From the NCBI GenBank assembly GCA_026393755.1, contig JAPKZO010000040.1:295968-359967 (forward strand): DNA of 64,000 bases. Reading direction: 5' to 3'. Positions 1 to 8,342 of the stretch are shown here, in pieces; the stretch's first letter is position 1; the number at the start of each line of letters is the position of its first letter. This DNA is from Acidobacteriota bacterium. Its GTDB lineage: Bacteria > Acidobacteriota > Vicinamibacteria > Vicinamibacterales > JAKQTR01. Below the pieces are notes generated by a model, which was given only the letters and a program-made list of their open reading frames with translations, was not told the origin of the DNA and did no database searches. The position numbers were made by a program, and so were the translations under genes.

Positions 1-1796
1 TTGTAGGCCTGATCCCACGAGATCTCCATCCGGTACGGCAGATCGGATGTGCCAATCGCTCGCACCGCGTCATCTCCCTGATTGACCGTGGGCAATTCCG
101 GCGTCGCCAACTGCACGAACTTCTTGTCCGCCAGATGAACCACGGCGCGGTAGTTGCGCGATCGTTCCTGTTCGGCGCGCACCTTCTGCATCGGCTGGAT
201 GATCGGGTCCTTCGAAGACCACAGATCAACCTGGATCAGCGCCGGAGGCTTATTGTCCGGATCGGCTGGCGCAGCGGGTGGATTGCCCGTCGCCAGGAAG
301 ATCCTGGCGCCATCGCGCGAGAAGCGCGGTGCAAAGTCGGCGACCACCATGCCCTTGGGCATCCCGGTCGTCACGCCAGATACGAGCTCGATCGCGTCAC
401 CGGTGGGCGGCACGTGAACGGGCTTGGCCGGGGCCGCTTGCTCGGCCGCTGCCCCCGTCGCGGCCTGCCCACCAGCCGCGGGCTTGGCAGCTTCTCCCGC
501 CGCAGCAGGCACCGCCGGCTTCGCGGCCTCTGGTGCAGGTTTGGCTGCGACAGCAGGCACGGCCGGCTTCGCGGCCTCTGGTGCAGGCATGGCTGGAGCC
601 GCGGGTTTCGCCACTACCGTTGCGGGCTTGGCGGCGGCGCCAGCCTTGGTCGGCGTCGCGTCAGCCGCCTTCCAGTAATACAGCCGGTACGGCGACACCG
701 GTTTGTCGTACTCAAACGCATCGCTCAAGAACACGACCTGCTGGCCGGCCTCGTCAAACGACAGGCTCTTGTAATGCCCTTGGCCGCTGAGCAGCGTCTT
801 GATGGTGCCGTCGCTCAGATGGCGGAGAAACGCTCCGTCCTTGGCCGCGTCGGTGGAAGATGTGGCGTACGCCAGCCAGATGCCTTTCGTGTCGAACAGG
901 TACTCGCTCACTTCAGGAATCGTCTTTTCCTCGCCCGTCGCAAGATTGCGCAGGATCAGGTCGGACCCCGGGTCTTTCCGTCTTTCACCCGTTGCGGTGG
1001 TCTGCGCCGCGGTGCCGCCGCGTCCCCCGGCCGCCGGGGCAGGCGCCGCGCCGGCTCCCCGCCCGCCACGGCCGCCGCCGCGACCGCCGCCGCCGCCCGC
1101 TCCACCCGTGCCCTTGTAGTACGCAAGCCACGAAGACGACTCGTCGGGCACGCGGAAGCTGCCCACCTTCTCAACCGTCGTGACCTTGCCATCGGCGAGC
1201 GTCATCACGCCCATGCCGGTCCGCGGCTCATTGCGTGCGGTCTGGCCGCCGCCTGTCCCGCCGCGGCCGCTCCTTCCAGCGCGACCGGTCGTCTGGCCCG
1301 CCGCAGCTGTCTGACCGCCGCCCGTCGTCTGCACAGCCGTTGCTGCTGCCGCCGCCTGGCCGCCGCCTGCCTGTCGGCCACTCGTCCCGCGGCCAGCACC
1401 GGCCGTCTGTTCGCCGCCGGTGCCTGTCGCCCCAGCGGCCTCGGTCGCGACCCGCTCCTTCTCTTCTTCGGTCTTCGTCTGCGCGATGCTGAAGATCAGG
1501 AATCTGCCGTCCTCGGTAAACGTCGCTCCCGTGCCGCGCGGATGGCGGAATTCCTGCCCGGTCGCGAGATTCCTAACGACGAGCTCGCCATCTTCGGCCT
1601 GCGACGTCACCGAGTACGCAAGCCACTTGCCGTCGTTGGATAACTTACTGCTGGGGATCGACTTCCAGTAGTCCACGACGTCATACGTCAGCGGGCGCTT
1701 GTTCGTGGAGGGCGCCTGCGCCGAGACCACGATACCCACCACTGCGATGACACAGACGAACAGGGCGAAAGTACGCCACGGGAACCGCCGACGCAT
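1..1796 (-). CDS. S9 prolyl-oligopeptidase-family peptidase, N-terminal part (gene runs off the left edge)
   Basis: The frame is open from an ATG at 1796 to the window edge, giving 598 codons without a stop. An AAGGAGTG ribosome site precedes the ATG. Residues 1-26 form a signal peptide (arginines, hydrophobic core, SAQA), so the protein is probably exported. The following sequence (DYWKSI, LSNDGKWLAYS, VVRNLATG, FTEDGRFLIF) matches the N-terminal beta-propeller of secreted S9 peptidases. The Ser-Asp-His hydrolase domain would lie beyond the window. Three low-complexity loops interrupt the propeller: Gly/Gln/Thr-rich at about 1245-1440, Gly/Arg-rich at about 1010-1115, and Ala/Pro/Lys repeats at about 420-650. 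The S9 assignment rests only on the propeller half. Confidence 0.8.
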   Translation of the reverse strand, partial: MRRRFPWRTFALFVCVIAVVGIVVSAQAPSTNKRPLTYDVVDYWKSIPSSKLSNDGKWLAYSVTSQAEDGELVVRNLATGQEFRHPRGTGATFTEDGRFLIFSIAQTKTEEEKERVATEAAGATGTGGEQTAGAGRGTSGRQAGGGQAAAAATAVQTTGGGQTAAAGQTTGRAGRSGRGGTGGGQTARNEPRTGMGVMTLADGKVTTVEKVGSFRVPDESSSWLAYYKGTGGAGGGGGRGGGRGGRGAGAAPAPAAGGRGGTAAQTTATGERRKDPGSDLILRNLATGEEKTIPEVSEYLFDTKGIWLAYATSSTDAAKDGAFLRHLSDGTIKTLLSGQGHYKSLSFDEAGQQVVFLSDAFEYDKPVSPYRLYYWKAADATPTKAGAAAKPATVVAKPAAPAMPAPEAAKPAVPAVAAKPAPEAAKPAVPAAAGEAAKPAAGGQAATGAAAEQAAPAKPVHVPPTGDAIELVSGVTTGMPKGMVVADFAPRFSRDGARIFLATGNPPAAPADPDNKPPALIQVDLWSSKDPIIQPMQKVRAEQERSRNYRAVVHLADKKFVQLATPELPTVNQGDDAVRAIGTSDLPYRMEISWDQAY

Positions 1797-1902
1797 AGGC
1801 ACTCCTTTATAGACTGGTGACCAGCCACCGGAAGGGGGTCGCATTGGGCAGGCCCATTATCGTCGGGCGGATGCCTGGATGGTAGGGGAAATGTGGGACG
1901 CG

Positions 1903-3618
1903 CTAGCGCACCACCCCGATCGCATCCGCGTTCCACAGGATTGAAGGACGCAATGGCGCCGCGACCGCGCCGACCACGCGCGTGCTCGTGGCCACGTATA
2001 GCCGCGCCACCGCAAAGTAGATCACCGGCAGGTTGTCCGAGAGAATCTTCTGCGCCTGGTAGAACAGCCGCTGCCGCACGACCAGGTTCCGTTCCGCCGC
2101 CATCTTGAGAATCAGCCCATCGAGCTGGGCCTCCCATGGTGTCGATGCCTTTGGCTGCTCCATGTTCCAGACGTGCGCGCCGCCTGAGCTGAGCCAGAAA
2201 TCGAGGTTCATCGCCGGATCGGAGTCGCTGGTAAGAAAACGGAAGTAGATCGCATCATAGTCGCCCTTCGTCATCCGATCGACCAGGGCGCCTACCTCCA
2301 GCGGCACCACGTCAACGGCGATGCCGACCTTCTTCAGGTCGTCGCGGATAAAGGCGGCCCCCTTCTCAAGCGCGGTGTTCCCCTTCTGCGTCACGAGTGT
2401 GAACCGCACCGCCGCGCCCAAGCCGCTTTCGAGCATCCCGTCCCGATTGGTATCGCGCAGACCCATACGTGCCAGCCCGGCCCTCGCCTCTGCCGGATCG
2501 TACGGATGGCGATCGATCGTGTTGGATGACGTCGGCGGGTACCACGTCTTGTTCGACGGCGACACCGGGCCCCACGTCGGCTCGGCGGCCCCGAGGAATA
2601 CGGCGTTTGCGAATGCCTTGCGATCGACCGCCAGCGACACGGCTTTCCGGAACTCGACACTCTGCATCCACGCGCGGCGCGGATCCTTGGCCTTCGCCTC
2701 GGCCTTGAGGTTGAACCAGAACGCGTCGGCGTCAAACGACAGGCCGGCGTCAACCAGGCGCACCTTCCCTGCCGTCGCCTCCCGCTTGAGCACGGCGTAG
2801 TCGTCGGGCCGGATCTCGCTTTGCGTCAGGTCCGCCTGCCCGGACTGCACGCGCAGCAGCTCGGTGTTCTGATCTGGCGTGATCTCGATCGTCAGCCGAT
2901 CCAGATATGGCAGGGGCGTGCCGGCCGCGTCCTTCCGCCAGTAGCGCGGGTTGCGCGCAAACACGAGCCGCTCCCCCGCTCTGTACTCCTGCAGCACAAA
3001 CGGGCCCAGCCCAACCAGTTCGCCAGGCGCGACGCTTGCTCCCCACGCCTTGCCGAGTGATCCCGACTTGAGTGCGCCTTCGAGCTTGTGCTTCGGAAGG
3101 ATGGGCAGCATGTCGAGCAGCCGCAGCCCGGGTCCAAATGCGGTCGGGAACTTGATGACGACGGTGTTGCTGTCTGGGGCGGTGACCGCGAGCGGCTTCC
3201 CGCCGACGAGCATCGCGTCGGCGAGCGTGCTTCCGGTCCGCTCGTCGTACAACGCCTGGACCGAGAACAGCACGTCGGCCGACGTGAATCTGGCCCCATC
3301 CGAGAATTGCACGCCGCGTCGCAGGTTCAGCGTGCACGTCAGGCCGTCGACCGAACACGCGAACTGCTCTGCCAGCCACGGCTCGAGCTGCTGAGTCGCG
3401 CGATTGATCCGGACGAGTCTCGCGTTGATCAACTGCGTGACCAGGCTGCTGGCGAAGTCGCGGCTCGCGTGCGGATTGAAGCTGCGCGGCTCGCTCCGCA
3501 TCGTCGCCACGAGGCTGCCGCCTCTGGTCGGCAGCGCCGCCGCCACGCCGACGCTCAGCATCAACCCGACGACGCTCCAGCCCGTGACCGCTAGCCCGCG
3601 ACGACGGACGCTTCTCAT
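1903..3618 (-). CDS. ABC transporter substrate-binding protein, family 5 (peptide/nickel type)
   Basis: This 571-residue protein has the length and architecture of SBP_bac_5 proteins, which bind oligopeptides or similar solutes in the periplasm. Residues 1-28 are a signal peptide (MRSVRRRG, hydrophobic core, AAALP). Family landmarks include FNPHASRDF near residue 48, the LRRGVQFSDGARFTSADVLFS block near residue 100, and LLDMLPILPKHKLE near residue 170. The ATG at 3618 follows AAGGAACCC. No permease or ATPase genes are adjacent, so it is an orphan binding protein or works with components encoded elsewhere. The next gene downstream, 107 nt away, is the exported S9 peptidase, which fits peptide scavenging. 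The ligand cannot be told from the sequence. Confidence 0.85.
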   Translation of the reverse strand: MRSVRRRGLAVTGWSVVGLMLSVGVAAALPTRGGSLVATMRSEPRSFNPHASRDFASSLVTQLINARLVRINRATQQLEPWLAEQFACSVDGLTCTLNLRRGVQFSDGARFTSADVLFSVQALYDERTGSTLADAMLVGGKPLAVTAPDSNTVVIKFPTAFGPGLRLLDMLPILPKHKLEGALKSGSLGKAWGASVAPGELVGLGPFVLQEYRAGERLVFARNPRYWRKDAAGTPLPYLDRLTIEITPDQNTELLRVQSGQADLTQSEIRPDDYAVLKREATAGKVRLVDAGLSFDADAFWFNLKAEAKAKDPRRAWMQSVEFRKAVSLAVDRKAFANAVFLGAAEPTWGPVSPSNKTWYPPTSSNTIDRHPYDPAEARAGLARMGLRDTNRDGMLESGLGAAVRFTLVTQKGNTALEKGAAFIRDDLKKVGIAVDVVPLEVGALVDRMTKGDYDAIYFRFLTSDSDPAMNLDFWLSSGGAHVWNMEQPKASTPWEAQLDGLILKMAAERNLVVRQRLFYQAQKILSDNLPVIYFAVARLYVATSTRVVGAVAAPLRPSILWNADAIGVVR

Positions 3619-3644
3619 GGGTTCCTTGCTCCTTGTTTCTTTCC

Positions 3645-4952
3645 CTACACACCCGCTGCGATGTACTTGCGGATCGCCGCGATCGTCCGTTCCATTTCGG
3701 CCACGGAGTTGTAGAAGTGAGGCGACAGGCGCAGGCCGGGCCTATCCGCCCCCGAGCGCGCGGAACAGGCGATGCGTTCCTGTTGGTAAAGAGCCGCCGC
3801 CAGCTTCGCGGGATCGAGGCGGCCAGGCTGGAACGTGACGATGGCGGCAGAGTGCGACGGATCGGCTGACGTCCACACCTTCACGCCGTCGGTGCGGCGC
3901 AGCTCGGTCAACAGGAGCTGGGCCAGATGGCGCGATCGTGCCTCAATCGCGGCCCGGCCAATAGTCCCCTGCAGGGTCATTGCTTCTGCCATTCCCACAA
4001 TCGCGGGTTCGTTCCGCTGGCCCAGTCCTTCGAGGCGCCGCGATACGCCAACGGCTCCCGAGTACAGGCTCACGACGCTGGCCCACAACTTCGATTCGAT
4101 CTGCTTGTTGACGAACAGCACGCCGACCTCGCGCGGGCCGCACGGCCACTTGTGCGCGCTGCCCGTGAAGAAGTCGGGCTGCATGTCGGCCAGATCGATG
4201 TCGAGGATACCGAACGACTGGGCGCCGTCGACAATCGACAGCGCCCCGCGCTCGCGTGCCAGCCGACAGATATCGCGGACAGGGAACACGTCACCGGCCG
4301 ACGCGGTCACGTGCGTCAGCGCGACGACGCGCGTGGCGGGCGTGAGTGCCGAGCGGAAGGCGTCCACAATCGCCGCGTGACCGGGATGCGGGCTCGGGTG
4401 CGCGACGCGGCGCACGGTGAAGCCAAACCGTTTCGCCTTCTCGTCCCAGGCGTTCAGCAGACTGGGGTGATTCTCAGCCGACACGATCACTTCGTCGCCC
4501 GACTTCAGGTCGAGCCCGCTCGAGACGAAGTTGTTGCCCTCGCTGGTATTGCGGGTGAGGACGATTTCCTCGGGCGTCGCGCGCAGGGCGGCCGCGACCG
4601 TTCGCCGCGCCTGCTCCTTCGCCTCGCTCAATTTGCGCCGGTTCGGCATCGACGGATCCGCGTCGACGTCGCGCGTGGCACGGTAGACCGCTTCGGCGAC
4701 GGGAAGCGACGTCGGACAGAGGTTCGCCGCGTTCACAATTGCGAGACCGGGCGGCATGAGGAACTGCTGACGGACACGCTGCCAATAACCCTCGTCGGCC
4801 GCAGCCGGAGCGGGCACGAGCGGCGGCATCTGAGCCCGTGTCGCGGCCCACGCCGGAAGCTCGAGCCATCCGAGCGTGCCCGCCAGACCGGCCAGTCTTG
4901 TGAACGAGCGCCGACTCAGGGTCGATCGGTATGCGTGGTTCTTCGTGCTCAC
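3645..4952 (-). CDS. Class V aminotransferase (isopenicillin-N-epimerase-like), Tat-exported
   Basis: A PLP-dependent fold-type I enzyme of 435 residues. The PLP lysine is K268 in SAHKWP, the cofactor-ring aspartate is D242 in VDGAQ, and H162 in ENHPS probably stacks on the ring. The N-terminus has a twin-arginine signal (SRRSF at 13-17, then LAGLAGTLGWL and AWA), so the folded holoenzyme is probably exported. I prefer the GTG at 4952 because GGAGGG lies 5 nt upstream. An in-frame ATG at 4973 would add 7 residues but has no ribosome site. It lies 26 nt upstream of the peptide-binding protein on the same strand and is probably cotranscribed. Cysteine desulfurases share the fold, but no SufS/IscS catalytic cysteine loop is evident. 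Substrate unknown. Confidence 0.85.
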   Translation of the reverse strand: MSTKNHAYRSTLSRRSFTRLAGLAGTLGWLELPAWAATRAQMPPLVPAPAAADEGYWQRVRQQFLMPPGLAIVNAANLCPTSLPVAEAVYRATRDVDADPSMPNRRKLSEAKEQARRTVAAALRATPEEIVLTRNTSEGNNFVSSGLDLKSGDEVIVSAENHPSLLNAWDEKAKRFGFTVRRVAHPSPHPGHAAIVDAFRSALTPATRVVALTHVTASAGDVFPVRDICRLARERGALSIVDGAQSFGILDIDLADMQPDFFTGSAHKWPCGPREVGVLFVNKQIESKLWASVVSLYSGAVGVSRRLEGLGQRNEPAIVGMAEAMTLQGTIGRAAIEARSRHLAQLLLTELRRTDGVKVWTSADPSHSAAIVTFQPGRLDPAKLAAALYQQERIACSARSGADRPGLRLSPHFYNSVAEMERTIAAIRKYIAAGV

Positions 4953-5181
4953 GACTGCCCTCCAGTTCGCCATGCGGGCCGCCGGCCAGCCTGCCGCAGC
5001 ATCGTGTACCCGGCCCGCGAGTTCGTCAAGTTTCCTGCCCCTGAGCTGTCCCTTAGCGATTCACTACCGCCAGCCGCACGGGTGACGTAGAATCTGCGCG
5101 TAAACTGCTCGAACAACTGATCTGGCTCAGCGCAGACTGCCGGGCGGCGCGCGATCCAGCGGGACGACCGGGGGCGGACGG

Positions 5182-5646
5182 ATGAACAGGTCGCAACTTC
5201 TGAAACGTCTAGATCAGACGTGGAACGCATTCACCGCGTCGTACGCTGATTTGTCCGACGCCGAAATCACGGAGCCCACTGTGACGGGCACATGGTCGAT
5301 CAAGGACATCATCGTGCACGTGGCCACGTGGGAAGCGGAGTCGCTCGAGCATCTGCCAATCATTCTGGCGGGCGGGCGGCCGCCGCGCTATTCCGTGATG
5401 TACGGCGGCATCGATGCCTTCAACGCCAGGACGACGGAGTTGACGCGGAACGTGTCGATCGCCGAGGCGCTCGGGATGCGGGATGTTGCGCACCGGCGGC
5501 TCATCAATTTCATCCTGACGGTGCCTGAGGATCAATTCATCAGGGAGACGGGCTTCCGTCGTCGCCTTCGGCTCGATACCTACGGCCATTACCCGAGGCA
5601 CACCGCGGCCATTCAGAGATGGCGACAGCGACGGGCGGAGAGGTAG
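5182..5646 (+). CDS. DinB-like four-helix-bundle protein
   Basis: A 154-residue protein of the DinB/DfsB (DUF1706-like) superfamily of metal-binding four-helix bundles. The family signature is the helix-2 histidine in IIVHVATWE (H46) and two C-terminal histidines in YGHYPRHTAAIQRW (H136, H140), the expected three-His metal site. The middle (WEAESLEHLPIILAGG and FNARTTELTRN) fits helices 2 and 3. ATG 5182 follows GGGGCGGACGG. Some relatives are thiol transferases and others protect against genotoxins such as colibactin, so the function here is open. No operon partner: the next plus-strand gene starts about 290 nt later, beyond an M24 remnant on the other strand. Confidence 0.8.
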   Translation: MNRSQLLKRLDQTWNAFTASYADLSDAEITEPTVTGTWSIKDIIVHVATWEAESLEHLPIILAGGRPPRYSVMYGGIDAFNARTTELTRNVSIAEALGMRDVAHRRLINFILTVPEDQFIRETGFRRRLRLDTYGHYPRHTAAIQRWRQRRAER

Positions 5647-5682
5647 AGCCTGCGGAAGACTGACCTCCGGGCTCCCCCCGTC

Positions 5683-5862
5683 CTACGGCTGCTTCCTGAC
5701 AGCCATTGTCGCTTCGATTTCCTTGACCGTGCGCGGAATCCCGACAGTCAGATTTTCGCATCCGGTCTCGGTGATCACGACGGTGTCCTCGACGCGAACG
5801 CCCAGATCCTCGCCGGGCCACGTCATGTACGGTTCGTTGGCGAGAACCATGCCGACGTGCCA
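5683..5862 (-). pseudogene. C-terminal remnant of an M24 (Xaa-Pro-type) metallopeptidase
   Basis: About 57 residues ending at a TAG at 5683 match the end of the pita-bread catalytic domain of M24 peptidases: [28 protein letters not shown], written here in pieces as GMVLANEP, then [11 protein letters not shown], then VIT. The glutamates of NEP and VED occupy the last two metal-ligand positions. The frame is open upstream only to about 5925 and contains nothing resembling the rest of the domain. More than 200 N-terminal residues are missing, so this is a degraded gene and not a small functional protein. It lies opposite to both flanking genes. Its left limit within the open frame is approximate. 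Confidence 0.7.
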
Positions 5863-5939
5863 GATGCGCGCGCCGCGTGTAGAATACCGCTGCGCGACAA
5901 TTGTCATCCAGGATTCCCGGCACATGGAGGAGACCGCTC

Positions 5940-7886
5940 ATGAGCAGGACAGCACGGCGAGTGATCGTATGGGCCTGTTGTTTGGTACCGCTTGCGTTGA
6001 TGGGTGAGACCCGGGCGCAGGTGCAGGCTCCCAAGCCAGAACAGGCGAAGTTCTGGACCGTGCCCGGGTATCGGCATGGCCCGAGCGCGTTCCGGCGCAA
6101 CTTCCTGGTGGAGACCACGCCGCTCCAGGAAGGCGTCATGGACTTCAAGCACTACCACAAGTACACCGAGACCGTGGAGTTCCTGAAGCGGTGGGAGAGG
6201 CAGTACCCGGACCTGGTCAATCTCTACGTCGTGGCGCAGAGCTTCGGCGGCCTGGATATCTATCAGGTGACCGTCACCAACAAGAAGACCGGCAAGGACA
6301 CCGACAAGCCCGCCATGTACGTCGAGGGCAACCGCCATGCCGGAGAAGTGACGGCTGCAGAATCGGCGCTCTGGATGCTGAATTACATGCTGACCAACTA
6401 CGGGAAGGACAAGGAGGTCACTCGGCTCCTCGACAACTTCACCTACTACTTCCGCCCCGTGAACAACCCCGACGGCAGCCTGCTCTACCTGGAGACGGCC
6501 CAGACGCTGCGCAGCACGATTCGCCCGCATGACGATGACGGGGATGGGTTGCTGGATGAGGACCCCCCCGAAGATCTCGACGGCGACGGGTTCGTACGCC
6601 AGATGCGCGTGAAGGTGGCGATGGGCAAAGGGGACGCAATCCTCGATTCGCGCGATCCCTCTGGCCGCCTGATGAGGAGAGTGGGCGCGGGCAAGGGCGA
6701 CTATCTGCTGCTGACCGAGGGGTACGACAACGACAAGGACGGCCGGGTCAACGAGGACGGCATTGGCGGGCTCGATTTGCACCGCAACTACCCCGAGAAC
6801 TGGCGGCCGGAAACCGAAGAAACCCAGCGCGGCTTCACGCAGGGAGGCTCCGGTGAATATCCCCTGTCGGAAGTGGAGACGCGTGCAGTGGTCACCTTCC
6901 TGCTCGCCCATCCGAATGTGTCCGTCGTCAACACGATGGACACCACCGTCCCGATGCTCCTGCGTCCGCCGTCCACCTCCCCCAGTGAGGAACGGATGTA
7001 TCCGGAAGACCTGACGCTGTACAAGGCCTTCGATACCAAGGGCAAGGAGATCACCGGCTACGCCAGGGCCGGCGACGTCTACAACGACTACGGCGGCGGC
7101 AGCCCGCTCTTCGGCCATAGCCCCGATTTCGGGTACTGGCAGTACGGCGCCATCTGGTATGGAGATGAGCTCTGGAACGGCGGCAATGTCGGCGATTACA
7201 ACAAGGACGGCATCGTCAACGACGAACTGGACCGCCTGCAGTACAACGACAAGGAACTGAAGATCAGCCGCTTCCAGCCGTGGACCAAGATCGTCCACCC
7301 CGACTACGGCGAGGCTGAAGTGGGCGGCTGGAATCCCAAGTTCTGGAGCCAGAATCCGCCGCCGGAACTGCTCGAGATCTGGGCCGAGAAGGAAGCCCGG
7401 TTCAATCTGATGCTGGCCGCCAGCCTGCCGAAGGTGGTGATGGGCGAGCCGAAGGTCACCGGCAACGGTGACGAGTACACGATTGAGGTCTCGGTCGAGA
7501 ACCAGGGCGTGATTCCGACGGCACTGAAGCAGGCCCAACTGGTCAAGATCGTGCGCCCCGATACCGTGGGGATGGTGTTCCCGGCCGGCATGACGTCGGT
7601 ATCCGCCACGGGTGGCCGCGGTGGTCGAGGCGGGCGAGGCGGCGGCGGTGGCCGCGGCGCCGCTGGAGCGCAACCGGAACCGCCAGCCGCGAGTCAGGAC
7701 AAGGTGATCATCGTCGAGCCGCAGGGCCGGACAGCCGTGACGATCGATCGACTGACCAGCAATGAAAAAAAACCGGTCACGTTCAAGATTCGTCTGAATG
7801 GGATCAGCGGCACGGAGTGCACGCTGCGGTATCTGTCGACGCGCGGCGGCGTCGTCGAGAAGAAGATCTATATCGGCAAGCGATAG
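5940..7886 (+). CDS. Secreted M14-family (zinc carboxypeptidase-like) protein with altered zinc-site residues
   Basis: The start is ATG 5940, preceded by GGAGGAGACC; a TTG at 5901 would add 13 residues ahead of the signal peptide. The product is 648 residues with a signal peptide at 1-26 (LMGETRA). The M14 domain has the first zinc pair at H133-x-x-E136 (NRHAGE) and the carboxylate-binding region at DLHRNYPENW (280-289). The expected third zinc ligand, usually HTxGG before LLRP, reads DTTVP (D334). The usual asparagine of the NR motif is H281. DDDGDG, DLDGDG, DNDKDG and DYNKDG insertions look like calcium-binding loops. A Gly/Arg-rich linker near residue 560 leads to a beta-rich C-terminal domain. 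It may be a modified peptidase or a pseudoenzyme. Confidence 0.85.
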   Translation: MSRTARRVIVWACCLVPLALMGETRAQVQAPKPEQAKFWTVPGYRHGPSAFRRNFLVETTPLQEGVMDFKHYHKYTETVEFLKRWERQYPDLVNLYVVAQSFGGLDIYQVTVTNKKTGKDTDKPAMYVEGNRHAGEVTAAESALWMLNYMLTNYGKDKEVTRLLDNFTYYFRPVNNPDGSLLYLETAQTLRSTIRPHDDDGDGLLDEDPPEDLDGDGFVRQMRVKVAMGKGDAILDSRDPSGRLMRRVGAGKGDYLLLTEGYDNDKDGRVNEDGIGGLDLHRNYPENWRPETEETQRGFTQGGSGEYPLSEVETRAVVTFLLAHPNVSVVNTMDTTVPMLLRPPSTSPSEERMYPEDLTLYKAFDTKGKEITGYARAGDVYNDYGGGSPLFGHSPDFGYWQYGAIWYGDELWNGGNVGDYNKDGIVNDELDRLQYNDKELKISRFQPWTKIVHPDYGEAEVGGWNPKFWSQNPPPELLEIWAEKEARFNLMLAASLPKVVMGEPKVTGNGDEYTIEVSVENQGVIPTALKQAQLVKIVRPDTVGMVFPAGMTSVSATGGRGGRGGRGGGGGRGAAGAQPEPPAASQDKVIIVEPQGRTAVTIDRLTSNEKKPVTFKIRLNGISGTECTLRYLSTRGGVVEKKIYIGKR

Positions 7887-7898
7887 GGGGCGATGGTC

Positions 7899-8333
7899 AT
7901 GTTCTGGTGGCACTGGGCGGTGCTGGGATTGGCGTTGGCCGTCCTCGAGATCCTGACACCGGGCGGGTTCTACCTGGTGTTTTTCGGCGTGGCGGGCCTG
8001 GCGGTATCGGTCCTGACCCTGTTGGGTATCGGGGGACCGCTCTGGGTGCAGGTGCTGTTCTTCTCGCTGTTCTCCATCGTCAGTGTGGCGCTGTTCCGCA
8101 ACCCGCTGTTGCGGAGGATGCAGCGCCAGGCGGTCGAACACGTGCCGGTGGAGACGCTGGTCGGCGAACTCGCGATCCCGGTGACCGCCATCGAACCGGG
8201 CGCGGTCGCCAAGGCCGAGTTGCGTGGCACTACGTGGACTGCGCGCAACCGCGGTACGCGGGTCATTCCGGCGGGCTGCCGGTGCAAGGTGGTCCAGATC
8301 GATGGTCTGGTCGTGACGATTGAACCTGAGTGA
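7899..8333 (+). CDS. NfeD-family membrane protein
   Basis: A short (144-residue) NfeD protein of the kind that partners stomatin/flotillin proteins in the inner membrane. Three hydrophobic segments in the first 70 residues (ILTPGGFYLVFFGVAGLA and VQVLFFSLFSIVSVALF) precede a soluble OB-fold-like C-terminus (LVGELAIPVTAIEPGAVAKAELRG). I place the start at ATG 7899 because the GGGGG just upstream is well spaced for it and too close to the ATG at 7893. It lies 12 nt after the M14 gene and 9 nt before the SPFH gene, so the three are likely cotranscribed, with NfeD and SPFH as the functional pair. Such pairs are linked to membrane microdomains and protein quality control. Confidence 0.9.
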   Translation: MFWWHWAVLGLALAVLEILTPGGFYLVFFGVAGLAVSVLTLLGIGGPLWVQVLFFSLFSIVSVALFRNPLLRRMQRQAVEHVPVETLVGELAIPVTAIEPGAVAKAELRGTTWTARNRGTRVIPAGCRCKVVQIDGLVVTIEPE

Positions 8334-8342
8334 GGTGACAAC

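Noticed and set aside
135-1643. Long plus-strand open frame (502 codons)
   Set aside because: It is antisense to the S9 peptidase, rich in Arg/Ala/Pro, without domains. The opposite strand has a signal peptide and a clear family match.
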